Translations under genes and position numbers: made by a program
Origin: Diphasiastrum complanatum
Taxonomy: Eukaryota; Streptophyta; Lycopodiopsida; Lycopodiales; Lycopodiaceae
DNA length: 64,000 bases
Assembly: GCA_029204225.1 (NCBI GenBank)
Contig: CM055099.1
Location: forward strand, 69,923,349 to 69,987,348
Reading direction: 5' to 3'
Shown here: one piece after another, positions 1 through 19,030 of the stretch
Layout: every line of letters starts with the position of its first letter
How positions within the stretch are numbered: position 1 is the first letter of the stretch
The notes under the pieces: model-generated
Told to the model about the DNA's origin: nothing
Databases searched by the model: none
The model's input: the letters and a program-made list of their open reading frames with translations, nothing else

Positions 1-440
1 TGACTTGCTAGCAATATTTTTCATAGCATTCTGGAAATCAGCAGTGAGTTTTCCATGTGGGTTTGTTGAGCTTTTTGCTAGATTTTCATTTGATATAGAA
101 TGTCGAAAGATTGGGCGGTATTCTTAGGTTTTGGATTATGAAGATGTTTGGGATGCTTGGCTTTCTTTTCATGGTTATCAAAGTCATCATTGGATCTCTC
201 ATCTTCTTCATGAATGGCATCAATCATTACATCCTTAAGTTGATTATAAAGATCAACTGGTTTCAATTCGCAGCGGATACTTTTAGGGAGTCCAACGAGG
301 AGCAATTTGATGGCCATATGTTCGGTGATATTGTCATTGATACATTCTACTGTGGTGACCTAGTCGTTATAGATTTTCACAAAATCAATGAATTAAGTAG
401 TATAAAAGGTTTGATCATTTCCCAAGAGAGAGAATAATCT
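1..440 (-). pseudogene. gag-like retroelement relic (runs off the left edge)
   Basis: Minus-strand reading gives a discontinuous coding stretch with the text KLLLVGLPKSIRCELKP followed by an acidic, then basic Lys/His/Pro-rich segment. It continues in a second frame (NPHGKLTADFQNAMKN) to the window edge. The 'KLLLxGLPxS' pattern is typical of plant LTR-retrotransposon gag proteins. That is family knowledge; no zinc knuckle is visible here. At least one frameshift (around 78-90) and one stop break it. It probably belongs with the other minus-strand pieces up to 3680 and with the leader at 10705-11195, all of which predate the copia insertion at 3895. It could also be an unrelated degraded host gene. 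Confidence 0.3.
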
Positions 441-660
441 CTTCTTTGTGTGATAAGTGTATGTAAGAAAGTGAATGGAATGTGATGTGTAATATTCACA
501 ATGAATACTACAGCGACATATCTAGTTATCCAAAGATATTTGGGTAAATTGGCATCCAGAAACACCAATGGTGAAACGATTTGGTCAAGGTCTATGATTA
601 TAAAAGTTACTTTATCTTCCAGACTCTTCAGATAACAGCAAGCAATCAGATCAGACAACA

Positions 661-1397
661 ACTAGCAAATAGATTCATTAAACATAATTGAATTGGCTAA
701 TGAATCCTCTTAATCGAACACAATGAATTAGTTCTTATCACAGGAAAGAAACAGAATAGAGTTTCAAACAAGTTCATTATCTAAATACATAGCTCATTCA
801 GAATTGAAAGAAGTTTTTCTTATGGTTATGCTTAACAGCTTCGGCTAATTCCCTGCACATATTAGTTAGAATTGTCGCTCGCTAGTGACGTCTGAAAATC
901 CATGTTAGCATAACTGAAATTCAGTAAGAAATGAAAAGTATGTGTGATGCAGACAGAGAAGTATCACAAACAGTTACAGATCATTCAGAGTATATTTGCT
1001 CAATTGATAAGAAGTAATGTTGTAAGAGATGGCAGAGGGAAAGAACGCTCAAGCTTATAGAAACTGGCTCTCTTCTCTCTCTATTGATACTCAAATTTGT
1101 GCATTTGTACAATGACACGAAGTGTCGACCTTATAGGAACGATCATCGGCCTCAATGTCGGTTGAGATCCGCTACTGTGTCTCTATAGAACATCGCACAA
1201 AACGTCGTGAGTTCTAACCTAAAAATGTATTTACAAGGTGCAAATAGGCCTTTACATAAATTTAGGCACTATAGCACATTTACATGTATAAAAATCAAAA
1301 AAATTTACAATATAAAATAATAATTTTGGATAATGTGGGATCATGAGGCTCCACATATCCCCTTCCTTAGTTGTGCAGTGGCTCGGAAACAAATTTC
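661..1397. other. non-coding stretch
   Basis: No convincing reading frame on either strand. The sequence is AT-rich and sits between two minus-strand relic coding blocks. It may be an old intron or decayed internal retroelement sequence. I see no repeat or RNA gene in it. Confidence 0.5.
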
Positions 1398-2199
1398 TTA
1401 CATTCTCCTTTGTTGCTTCATGCTGGATAGCTTTCTATGGAAATTGGCTTTTGCTCGGGCTTCATTTTCTTCATTAACTTGTTCATTAAGGAAGTAGTTC
1501 TGATTGTAATCTTTCTGAAAAGATAAATTCGGATAACCTCCCATCCTGTGATTGCCCAATGGTGCCAGGGGGTTGTCGATCAATGTATTATATACAAAAT
1601 GAGTGTACCAACTATCCTCTGACAGGATTTCAGACATCTCAGCAGAAGGGACTGCATATGTATATTCTAGAAATTTCTCTTTAATGCACAATTGTTGGAT
1701 GGACAGAAGTGCATAGGAAATGAGAGAACCAATATTGACATAATTGTAAGTATGGTATGGTCTGGTTATTGAATTAGTGGAGTGAAGTATATTATTTGCT
1801 TTAACTTTCTCCAAATAATGAGAATAGTTAGCTTCCCAATCTACGGGGGACAACATTCGACTGGAGAATTTAGAAGGAATTGGATTAGGGCTAGGAGCAA
1901 CTTCTTTAACATCAAAAATGTTGATTGAGTCTAGCTTATTTTGATACTCATCCAGAGTAGGAAAAATATTATTCTCAAATGTTTTTAGATACTCTAGGAT
2001 ATATATACAAAGATCCTATAACAACATGGATATAGTTAGTTTGCACATTGAACTTATTTTGAATTATGGCAAGAGCAAGGATACCTTTTTGGTGCACTGT
2101 TAGCTTGGCCCAAAAAGTGTTTAGATTAGAGAAAGTCCAAGGGCTTTTCCATTGTTCTTTAGTATAACCAAAAAGTTTTGGTAAAGGAAAGTAATCCAT
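1398..2199 (-). pseudogene. unrecognised relic coding region
   Basis: Two minus-strand frames, 1975-2199 (74 codons) and 1398-1856 (152 codons), read in the same direction and are separated by a short broken stretch. The second contains DNPLAPLGNHRMGGYPNL and ends in a basic tail (KLSSMKQQRRM). The string NPLAPL-x-N-x(1,3)-GGY recurs in the minus-strand ORF at 12338-12760, so the two may be diverged copies of one family. I do not recognise the protein. Aromatic-rich composition and position downstream of a coiled-coil block suggest one long, old minus-strand reading frame (3680 down to about 1398) that has since broken up. It may be the body of the retroelement invaded at 3895. Confidence 0.3.
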
Positions 2200-2381
2200 T
2201 CTCCACTGGAGTTCTGGACTATAAAAAGGTGGAAGAAAAACGGTCAGTTCCTGCTGTAATGTCTGAAATTCAGTCCTTAGCTAAGAATACACTACCTTGC
2301 TTTTCCTCTCGGCAGTTCCACTATGTGATGCTTCAGCCTATTGTGGAATGATGGCTAGAATTGTTGGTTGTTCTGCAGCAA

Positions 2382-3680
2382 CTATTTGTCACTAAATGAT
2401 TTCGGCTTCACAACATCCTCAGAGTAAATCTGTACCTCTTGATCTTTCTGGATTTGCTTAAAAACAATATCCGTCTGGATGGTCTTCTCTGATGTATTTT
2501 TGGCTGGCTCATCCATCTGTGTAGACTGGTCCTGGCGTTGAACAAGTTCTTCGTCTTCAAAATTCTGTATTTGGTTTGATTGAAACTTAGTCTCTTCCAG
2601 TTCTTCTTTCAATTTCTCGTATGCAGCCATTTGAGATTGCAAATATTGCAGCTGGAAGGTTTGGATAATTCTTTCTTGTACGTCCTTCAAGCTGTTGGGT
2701 CGATCCTGTATCTCCCATGAGATACACAGGCTCCCAATGTTACTTTGGCACTTATTCATCATAGAATTGCCTCTTTGGCCTGTTTCTTATAAATCTGGTT
2801 GTCTTTCCTCGGTATGTCTGCAGATTCTACAACTGGAATTGTAGAGTCCTGGAGCTCTTTTGATTTCCTTCGGCACTCTCCTTGTCAGCAATTGCGTCGC
2901 TGAGTTTGTCACTCAGCTCCTTGTTACTACTCCGCAAGGTGGCTCATGCATGTCTTTCCTCCTGCAAAGAAGCCCGCAGGGCCTAGATCTACTGGTTGAG
3001 CAATATATTTTCATTTTCAAAAGCATTAGACTGCTCTTGAATTGTCTCAAGTGCCTCCAGTGTAGCATCATGCCTACCTTTTGCTTCTTCAAGGGATGTA
3101 TCTTTCTTTATCAGTTCCACTTGAGCTGCTTCAAGCTCTTTGCTTTTTAATTTCAGCTCAACCTTGATCTCTTCCAGCTCTTTATTCCTTTGGGTTAGGT
3201 CTGCGCAAATGGAATCATAGAAAGTCCCGAGCTTTCTCGAGACTTTCTCTAGGCTGACAAAATGTTGAATGGCTACCTGTGTGTCTGACAACAACGTACC
3301 AAAAATCTTCAAGTACAAATCTTCGTCAAGGATTGGTGTCTCGACATCACTTTACTTTCCTGCTGAATATTAGGAATTTGTTCATCTTCTTTTGCTGGCT
3401 CTTGTTGGATATCTTCTTGAATCTGCTCTTGCTCAGCAACAATTTCTATTTCTTCTTCTTCTTCAGTTTCTCAACTCCTTTCTGCATTGGAAAGTGGCTT
3501 ATACTCGGATGATGGAGAGGACATCCTCACCGAGCTCCCTTGTTGTTGGGTTGATGATGATACAATCTCTGTGGTGGTCGCCTTTGATGCTCTCATTTGT
3601 GAATCACCCTCAATTGAAAGGGCTAATTCTGGCAGCACTGGTCTGGAGTAACAGAACTCGCAAATAGGAGTAGAACTCAC
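2382..3680 (-). pseudogene. relic of a coiled-coil protein
   Basis: Three minus-strand frames lie in order: 3471-3680, 2989-3318 and 2382-2762. The first is Ser-rich. The second is a strongly heptad-like Glu/Lys/Leu helix (repeated LKSKELEAAQVEL-type text). The third is Gln/Glu-rich with further predicted coiled coil (YEKLKEELEETKFQ). The pieces are separated by frameshifts or stops, so no intact product is expected. The region is followed in the same orientation by 1398-2199. No family is recognised. Coiled-coil N-termini occur in some plant retroelement gag proteins and in many cytoskeletal proteins, so function cannot be assigned. Confidence 0.35.
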
Positions 3681-3894
3681 AAATAGGCTGAGTAATCAGA
3701 ATGTAGTACTCGCAAATTCTGATAAAGAATTTTTACTGTTAAAATATTGATTTTCTAATTTTTTGAATTTTTTTGTAAATGATGAAATTCGTAGAGGGTG
3801 TATGGAAAAGTTTCAGACTGTGGGCAATTTTATGGTATGGTCGGCAAATTTTGAAATTGAAGTTTTGTTGACAGACAAGTTCAATAGTGGAAAA

Positions 3895-5249
<1,355 letters not shown>

Positions 5250-5263
5250 CTCTCTCTTAAGCT
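5250..5263 (-). other. polypurine tract of copia element
   Basis: Plus-strand CTCTCTCTTAAGC directly abuts the left LTR. Read on the minus strand it is a purine-rich run ending in GAGAGAG just before the LTR's TGTTGG, as expected for the plus-strand primer of reverse transcription. Confidence 0.7.
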
Positions 5264-5265
5264 AA

Positions 5266-8200
5266 CTACTTTGAATCTAATCTGTAATCGAGATTTAACA
5301 TACCTACTAACGTAGAATGTTTATCTCTAGACAATGGCTTTGTCAAAATATCAGCCAACATACTGTCTGTATGACAGTAACTTAGTACAACATCTTTGCT
5401 CTGAACTTTCTCTCTAAGAAAATGGAATTGAACTTCTATATGCTTAGTTCTATTATGAGTCCATGGGTTCAGAGATAGGGCTATGCAGCTCTGATTGTCG
5501 CACTGGAGTATTGTTGGACTAATCTGTGGGAATTGCAGATCCTGTAGCAACCTCCTTAGCCAGATTATCTCCTTCACTGATGATGTAGTTGCAACATATT
5601 CGGATTTTGTGGAGGACAGAGAAATGCATTTTTGATTTTTGTTGTTCCATGAGATGGGTCCTCCCGCAAGGAAACAAATGTAGTTTGATGTGGATTTTCT
5701 GGTATCCACATCTCCTGTCGAATTTGAATCTGAATAAGTGATCAATGTGAGTGCAGCTTCTATATTGCCATTATAGCTCAACGCATAGTGCTTTGTAGCT
5801 TGAATGTACCTCAGTATTCTTTGCAGAGCTTTCTAGTGCTGTAGGCCTGGATTGGACATGTATTGAGACAATGTGCTTACTGCATATGCTAGATCAGGTC
5901 GTGTGCATATCATAGAATACATAATAGATCCTATGACAGACTGATAAGGATACCTGCACATTTCTTGCTGATCTGCTTGAGTTTTGGGGCACATGTCTTT
6001 GGATAGCTTAGCTCCTGGATCCATAGGTGTGTCTATGGGCTTGCAATCCTCCATGCCATATCTGCGAAGTACATTACTCAAGTAGGATTCTTGGCTTAAT
6101 AGTTATCCTTTTGCCTGCATGATCTCTGCTGATTTCCATACCAAGAAAGTAATGGACTGGGTCTAAATCAGTCATCTCAAACTCTGATGAAAGCAGAGAT
6201 TTGGTTTCCTATAATAATTGATTTGAATTGCTGATAATTAAAGAATCATCAACGTATAATGCTATTGACATAGCTTGACCCATTCCGCCTGAGATATACA
6301 TTGCAATCTACAGAGCAAGAAGTAAAATTGTGCTGCAACAAGAAGTGATTAATTCTTCCCTAAACCCTAAACCCTGGGAGCTTGCTTAAGACCATATAAA
6401 GCCTTATGCAATTTACATACCATATGCTCCTTGTCTTAAAGGATGTAACCTTTTGGTTGATAGATGAATATATCTTCTTGTATAAATCCATGTAGGAATG
6501 TCGTCTGGACGTCCATCTGGTGAATGTTCAGATCTTCTATAGCAGCTATATCCAGTAAGGTATGAATAGACTGATGCTTTACCATTGGACTAAAGGTCCC
6601 AGTGTATTCTATTCCATATACTTGTTCAAAGTCTTTAACCACCATTCTAGCTTTCCATTTGGATATGGATCCATCTGGCTTAAGCTTCAGCTTAAAGATC
6701 CACTTGGAGACAATTGGTTTTACACCAGTAGGAGGATTGACAAGACTTCAGGTCTTGCTCTTCATTAGAGACTAATACTCAGCATCCATGGCAGCTTTCC
6801 AATTGTCTGCATTGGGCATTGACAGAGCTTCTGCAACTGTGGCAGGTTCATCATGACTGATGAACGCCTGAGGGACAAAACGATAAGGTTGTTGTCATTG
6901 TCTTGCAGACCTTCGAGTTGCAGGTGCTTGAGTGGATGATTCTCCTTGGTGAATGACTGGGATCGTAGCATCTTGTCGCTGAACAATAATGGGTCTAGGC
7001 CCATCGATGGTAAGCGGAGCTGTTGGGACAAACTCCTTTGTCTAAATAGTCATAGGTCGTTGCCTAACGATGGATGGTGGAGTTGTTGTGGCATACTTTT
7101 GCATCGGCTGCTTCTGCTTGAAATTGTAATACATGACTTCAAGAAAGACAACATTACATCTGACCTTAATCAACATCATAGATGCGATATGCTTTATGCG
7201 ACGTTCAGTAGCCGATGAAGATGTTCTTACAGCTTATTGGGTCCAACTTCTTCCTCAAATTAGATGGCACTTGTGCATAGCAGAGACATCCGAAAACATG
7301 TAGATGTTTCAAGCTTGGTTTGTATCCGTAGTAGGCTTCAAATGGTATCTTGGAATCAACTGCTTTAGTGCTAGTAGTTCTGCAGATAGCAGGCCGTAGA
7401 GATTGCTTCTGCCTAGAATGTTTGAGGTAAATGGGCATTGGTTGTCATGGATCATGCAGCTTCCAACAATGTGCGGTTCTTCCGCTCAGCTACTTTGTTT
7501 TGTTGAGGAGTGTAGCTTTTGTAGTAAACTGATGGTGCATGCCACATGACGACAAATAGTCCTTCATCTCATTTAATAGATACTCTCCCCCTGAATCAGA
7601 CCGTAGGGCCTTGATTTTCTGACCAGTTTGATTCTTAACATATTGCTTGAATTCTTTGAAGCAATTGAATGCTTCTGACTTGTTCTTAATGAACATAACT
7701 CTGGTAAATCGGGAGTAGTCATCAATGAATGTAATAAAATATAGAGCCTTACCCAAGGAAGGTACGCTCATAGGACCACATAAGTCATTGCATATCAGTG
7801 ACAAACTAGACTTGGCTCTTCTAGCCTGTCCTCTTCGAAATCAGGTTCTAGGTTGTTTGTCTTGTAAGCAACTTTCACAGACAGATTGATTAGCTGTAGT
7901 AACAACATTTATATTCATGTCTTTGACCATTTTGTTATGATGCATATACAAGATTTAACGCATGTTTAGATGTCCTCATCTCTGATGCCATAAATTAACA
8001 TCTGAACAACTCACATAAAGTGCAGCATCGTGACTCAATATGTACAAATTTCCTTCTCTATAAGCAGAGAGGATTTCCTTTGAGTTCTCATCTAAAATAG
8101 CACATCGCCTAGCAGTAAACAAAGCTCTATAGCCTTGATCAGTGATCTTGCTAATAGACAATAAGTTCTTTGTTAATTTGGGTACATAAAGTACACCATC

Positions 8201-9206
8201 AAGCTATCTAGTGATGCCATCAGAGAATTGTAGTCGATAAAGCCTTGGCCTTCAACTTAATGTGAACTGGAGTCACCAAAGAAGACGTACTTTGATTCTG
8301 TAGTTGTGAGTGTAGAGAATAGGTCTTTGCATGGTGTCATGTGCTAAGAGGCACCTGAATCGAGATACCATTGATGGGCATCTCTGTTGGGCTGGTCTTG
8401 TACCATCAACGCTCTCTCATCTTCTTGCGAATCTCTGAATGTGTTAGAGTTGCCTTGTTGCTGCTGCTGCATCTTCTTCCTAGCTTCATTATGCTTAAGG
8501 ACGTGACAGTCCTTGATATCCTAGTTGGTTCTTTTGCAGTACCTGCAAAATAACTTGGTCTTGGATGATGATTGGCTGTGTTGTTGTTGTTGTGGTTGCA
8601 AAGCTGCTAGCTGTTCTGCCTTTGTCTTCTTGTCCTTGAAGCCTTTCTTCTTCTTGGACTACTGCTTGGTTGAGTGGAGTGCCATGGATTTGGTACTCGT
8701 TGACATGGACAAGCTTTTTCTCCTTACTCCTTCTTGCAACAGACTTGCTATCAATTTTGTAGAGTCAGCACAGGAGTGTTGCTAAAAAGCAACACTAAAT
8801 TGTCGTAGGAGGATGGAAGACTGGCAAGAAGAGACATGGTAGAGTCTTCTTCTGATATAGGTGATCCTATTGCAACCAGTTGGTTTAGCAACTATTTAAA
8901 CTCGTTCAGATGGTTGCTTACTGAGGTGCCTTCGCTCATTCTGAGTGTCAGCATCTTCTTTCTCAAGAAGAGACGAGTGAACACATCTGAGGTCTCATAG
9001 ATGCTTGTAAGGATATCCCATACTTCTTTGCAGGTGGTGTTGTTTGACATGTGATCAATCTGAGTGTCTTTCAAATTCAGGGATACAATGGCAAGTGCTT
9101 TGCCATCCTTTGCTTCCCATGCTGGAAGTAGTTCAGGTTCTACCGGCTTGGGTATTGAACCATTTACGTACCCCCAGAGTTCTTTCTCGATTAGGATCAT
9201 CCTCAT
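5266..9206 (-). pseudogene. decayed copia gag-pol polyprotein
   Basis: Order on the minus strand is as follows. Gag at 8892-9206 has UBN2-type text (CKEVWDILTSIYETSD). A zinc-knuckle-like CRYCK segment is near 8540, and a protease motif WYLDSGAS followed by a stop is near 8370. The integrase HHCC region is at about 7830-8000 (LWHQR, GHLNMR, CESCLQDK). The integrase core at 7490-7804 has CNDLCGPM and LRSDSGGEY. RT is at 6240-6650, with QMDVQTTFLHG and an intact YVDD near 6255. RNase H at 5266-5781 has RKSTSNYICFLAGGPISW and STKSEY, where the family normally has S-T-E-A-E-Y. Many frameshifts and stops separate the pieces, so no active polyprotein is made. Confidence 0.92.
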
Positions 9207-9373
9207 CTAAAACTTCCACATGTGGAAGTGATCTCCATTGAATTTGTTGATCAAGCAGATCTTTGAGGTTGAACCTTCCATAGTGATCGTGTAGCAAAGA
9301 TGAAACACAAACAGAAAGAACAGTTCTATAGAGTTAGAATAAGTCCTAGACTCTAATAATCCAATGAACCTTG

Positions 9374-9385
9374 GCTCTAATACCA
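9374..9385 (-). other. primer-binding site (initiator Met-tRNA type)
   Basis: On the minus strand TGGTATTAGAGC lies one base inside the right LTR. It differs at one base from TGGTATCAGAGC, the usual plant copia primer site. This fixes element orientation and the inner edge of the 5' LTR. Confidence 0.85.
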
Positions 9386-9386
9386 C

Positions 9387-10704
<1,318 letters not shown>

Positions 10705-11195
10705 GAAAAAGTGCTTGTTTGACAGAAAACAGAGTAAATCTTTGAGATAGAATTCACAGAGCTGCCAGAAGACTGATCTTTCAAAGATCTAGCCTCAATA
10801 GAACTGGCGAATTCTAAGGTGAAGGTTTAGTTGGAAAACAGAGGGTTTAAGACGGGTTGATTTTTGAAAATCTGAACGGTCAGAATTCACAAAGGTGATA
10901 GGCTGAAAGATAATGTTCTGTTATGGCTGCAGACAATCCGACGAATTCTATATACCTGATTGGTTGAAAAAAAGTCACTTGGGTCACTTCTTTCAAAGAA
11001 AATGCCCAGGTTGACAGTTTTGTTGCTTCCCTCCGGCTTGATGGGTTGCTCAACAACTCGTGTAGGACCTGGAGAGAAGACTTGTGCTATAGTGTGAAGA
11101 AGAATAGCAGACAAGCATACACACAAGCACATTAGCAATTGGAAAAAGAAAAAGAAAGCAAACTATGTAAAATTTAAAACGTGACAACGACGCCA
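10705..11195 (-). mobile_element. possible leader of the older, interrupted retroelement
   Basis: This is the continuation, beyond the copia insertion, of the sequence ending at 3894. At 11181-11195 the minus strand reads TGGCGTCGTTGTCAC. It resembles the Asp-tRNA primer site used by several plant Ty3/gypsy lineages (TGGCGCCGTTGCC) with a few mismatches. A short unrecognised minus-strand frame (10887-11138) lies just inside it. If the primer site is real, an LTR should begin at about 11196. I could not find its pair in the window. Confidence 0.25.
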
Positions 11196-11870
11196 ATATT
11201 GGAGGTAAATCTATTCAATGCGGTGGCTAGATCTACCCATGGATGTAGTATAGTGGTAGACAAGTCATCCACTTTCTAAGATCTACATAAAAACTTACAG
11301 ATGAAAAAAAAAAAAAGGAGAGCACCAAGGCTTCCCAAGTGGTGCTCAAAATTAAACTTAAACTAAGGCTTGGCTAAGGCTTTTCCAACTAGCCAAGAAC
11401 CACTAAAGAAACTAAATCTTGCTAAGGCTTACCCAACTAGCAAGGTGCTTAAACTAAAACCTCTCTAACACCCAAAGGGAATTGAAATAATAATGGAATT
11501 GCGACTAACTAAGCAAATAAGCAATACAAGCATGCCACAATAGAAATCCTATGAAAGGAGGCAAGAGGAGGCCCGTGCACCTTTCCTCATGCTATATGCA
11601 CCTTCCAAAGGGAACACAATGAAATAACAAGATAATCACAGGCAATTTGTCATAATCTCAAAGTGTTATTTACAAGGGAAATGCCTCTCTTCTTATAGCA
11701 AAAAGGGCCTTCCATAAGTTTCTACTAACTTATGGAATTAGTCTTTTAAACTTGCCATTCTAAGGCTCTCTACTTCTAAGTTAGAAAGCTTGAGTATCTA
11801 GGTTGAAAGAGCCATCTCTTTTATTGGTGTTCTAAAAGTATTTGTCCTGAAGTGTGGAAAAGTTTGGTCT
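11196..11870. other. non-coding stretch
   Basis: AT-rich, with a repeated 'aactaaatcttgctaaggctt / aactaaggcttggctaaggctt' style duplication at about 11350-11450. No gene is seen. It could contain the LTR of the older element. Confidence 0.4.
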
Positions 11871-11872
11871 TT

Positions 11873-12760
11873 TTAGGAGACGTTCAATTGTAATTTGGCA
11901 TTAGGATCTTCGTAAAGCTCAATGGATGCGTCAAGCATGTGCTGGCAAATGAAAAGGAAAGTCAAATGTGCCTTAACAACATTTTTTGTGGGCTTATGTA
12001 ACCACATGAAGAATGTATTAACTTGGTTTTGAAGAGAGGTACCAGGGGAAAATGTATTTATATTATTCATTATGAACCATACTACATGATCAAACCAGAT
12101 AATAGAAGAGTTGCTTTTGCATTTATCTCCCCATCAACACTTGAAGAAAGGTCTCTTCCAGCATTCGGTTAAAACCAGTCTTGAAGTGTCCTCTAACTCT
12201 TGGCCATGTTTGCTCAAAAGGATAGTGAGAGGGTTCAAATTTGTTCATTCAAATGATGATATCAAAGGCTATAGGGGTGTCAAGAGCATAATTCTTATGT
12301 AAAGCAACACATCTACAAGTCTGTACTTCTTTTTCAATTAAATGAGTAAGCATGATTCAGCGCTAAATAGGTAAAGGAACAAGAAAATTAATAGTTGGTA
12401 ACCTCCAAAGTTTGAAAGAGGTGCGAGTGGATTTGAATTCAATGGTTTGTGGCTAGGGACCATAGGAATTTGGCAACTTTTTGACTGATAGAATCCATAA
12501 TTGGATTGGTCACCAATATCACAGATGTCTTGGGAGAAGAGCTCAAGTTGTGAGATGCTATCCTCATCTAGGTCATCGAAGAATACAAGAGGGTGAGGAG
12601 ATAAAGGTGTATCATGAGTAGGAGAAGTAGGTTTAACAAGGATGCCACCATTTGCTTTCTCTAGGCAAGAGAATAGTTTTCTATCATGTGAATTAAAAAA
12701 CCTCTCTTCTTCTTCAAATTTATCAGCAAAACTAGAAAGTTCACCAAAAAGAGCTTCCAC
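11873..12760 (-). pseudogene. unrecognised relic coding region
   Basis: A 140-codon minus-strand frame (12338-12760) is followed by discontinuous coding-like text and a 65-codon frame (11873-12070). The first begins MEALFGELSSFADKFEEEERFF, is acidic, and contains SNPLAPLSNFGGY, which echoes NPLAPLGN..GGY in the relic at 1398-1856. Frameshifts occur between the blocks. No known domain is recognised. The shared string suggests that the two loci descend from one repeated family. Chance similarity is not excluded. Confidence 0.3.
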
Positions 12761-12997
12761 GGTAGAAAACCTATCATTTTTTTAACAAAGTCAAGGTAGA
12801 ACTTAACCTAATGTAAAGTACCAAGGAGGTCAATCAGACATAGTATCTTATCTTCAGGTCTAGCAACAAAAGAGGTACCTAAGTTTTTTCTTTAGAAGAA
12901 AGAAAACCCTTTAGAAGACGTCGATAAGATGAACATGGGTGCTGAAAAAGGTATTGTGTTGGCAAGATGGAGTAATGTGAAACTAGATACTATCCAT

Positions 12998-17040
<4,043 letters not shown>

Positions 17041-17059
17041 ATATATACTAGTAAATAGT

Positions 17060-19030
17060 GCCCGTCGTTGACGGGCGATGGAGGCCGATCTAGGTGGCGG
17101 CCGATGATTTGGATGATGGCCAATCTTGCACATCTCGCATCTCAAATATCAAACATTTGAATCTTTGGAAAAATTTGAGTCTTTGGAAAAATTCGAACCT
17201 TCAGAAAAATTCGAGCCTTTGGAAAAATTTGAGTCTTCGAAAAAATTCTAGTCGTTGGAAAATAAAATCGAGTCTTTTGAAAAATTTGAGTCTTCGGAAA
17301 AATTCGAGTCTTTTGAAAAATTCGACTTGACAGTACAAATTTTCCTTCAATCCTTTCGAAAAATTCGAGTCTTTGGAAAAATTTGATCCTTTGAGATTAA
17401 AGATAGTGAGTTTGGGCTTGTGGTTAAACATTTATGAAAATTGTGGGCCAAGATAGAGATTTGAAGGATTGAAAAAAAGAAGAAGCAAGTTTAGGTAGTC
17501 AAGAAAAATTTTATGTTCATGATTATGGGTAAAACTTTGGTAATTCAAAATAAATAAAAAAAGCCATGTAATAAAGATTATTGGCTAAAGTTTAAAACAC
17601 ATTGAAATGTGTGAAGAAAATAAAACCATAACTTCAAACTTCAAATATTTGAATTTAGAGAAAGATATTTGGGACCCACCCCCCAATGCACACAATGTGC
17701 AAATGTATGGGGATATGCACTTTTCTCATACATGCATCATTTTTTCCATCAATGCCTGTCGTTGACGGGCAATGACAGCCGATCTAGGTGACGACCGATG
17801 ATTTGGATGATGGCCAATCTCGCACATCTCGAATTTTGAATATCTAACAATCGAATCTTTGGAAAAATTCGAATCCTTGAAAAAATTTGTGTCCTTGACA
17901 AAAATTCAAGTCTTAAAAAAAAATCGAGCCTTCGAAAAATTTGAATCTTACAAAACAAAAAATCGAGTATTTTGAAAAAATTTAGTCTTTGGAAAAATTC
18001 GAGTTGACAGTTCGGTCCTTCGAAAAAATTCGAGTCTTTGAAAAAACTCGAATCTTTCCAAAATTTGAGTATTTGAAAAAAATTTTGAGTCTTCGAAAAA
18101 ATTGGAGTTTTCAGAAAAATTTGAGTAATTGGAAAAAATTCGAGTGGTTGGAAAATATCGAGTCATAATAAAAATTCGAGTTATTTGAAAAATTCAATCC
18201 TTTGAAAAAATTCAAGTTATTGGAAAAATTCGATCCTCTGAAAAAATTCGAGTCATTCCAAAATTCGAGTCGTTTCAAAAATTCGAGTCATTCCAAAAAT
18301 TTGAGTCGTTGGAAAAATTCGATTCATTGGAAAAATTCCAGTCTTTCGAAAAAAGTTCGAGTCTTTCTAAAAATAAGAGTGTCGAAAAATTCGAGTTGTT
18401 TCAAAAATCGAATCTTTACAAATATTTGATCCATTGAAAAAATTTGGAATAAAAAAAATCAAGTCTTTCCGAAAATTCGACTCCTTTCAAAAATTTGAGT
18501 CTTTCGAAAAAAAATTGAGTCATCAAAAAAATTCGAGTCGTTCCAAAAATTCGAATCTTCTAAGAAATTCGAGTTTTTTCAAAAATTTGAGTCATCAAAA
18601 AAATTCGAGTTATTCCAAAAATTCGAGTCGTCCGAAAAATTCGAATCTTTCAAGCAATTCGAGTTTTTTCAGAAATTGGAGTAATCGGAAAAATTCGAGT
18701 CGTTCCAAAAGTTCGAGTCGTTGAAAAATTCAATTCATTGAAAAATTCGAGTCTTTTGAAAAAATCAAATCTTTCTAAAAATTCGAGTCGTTCCAATAAA
18801 TCGAGTCTCGAAAACTTCGAGTCGTCCCAAAAATTCTGGTTTTTCCAAAAATTTGATTCATTGGAAAAATTTGAGTCTCAAGTCTTTCCAAAAATTCGAG
18901 TCGTTCCAAAAATTCAAGCCATTCGAAAAATTTGAGTCTTCCAAAAAATTCAAGTCATCAGAGAAATTTGAGTCATTTGAAAAATTTGAGTCGTTCAAAA
19001 AATTCGAGTCTTACGAACGTCGAATGCAGT
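17060..19030. repeat. 18-bp minisatellite with duplicated hairpin-bearing head
   Basis: Two blocks of degenerate tandem repeats with consensus GAAAAATTCGAGTCTTTG (about 18 bp) occupy about 17160-17400 and 17850-19030. Unit length varies from 16 to 22 and T/C variants are common. Each block is preceded by a copy of a ~110-bp non-repetitive head (17055-17165 and 17750-17865). The head starts with the hairpin GCCCGTC-GTT-GACGGGC (17060-17076). The second copy (17754-17770) has one arm mismatch. The Lys/Asn/Ser-rich and Phe/Arg-rich frames across the array are repeat artefacts. The array ends near 19030 in unique sequence. Confidence 0.85.

Noticed and set aside
6359-6377. CCCTAAACCCTAAACCCT, the plant telomere motif
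   Set aside because: Only about two and a half units, inside a copia RT relic. Too short to call an interstitial telomere.
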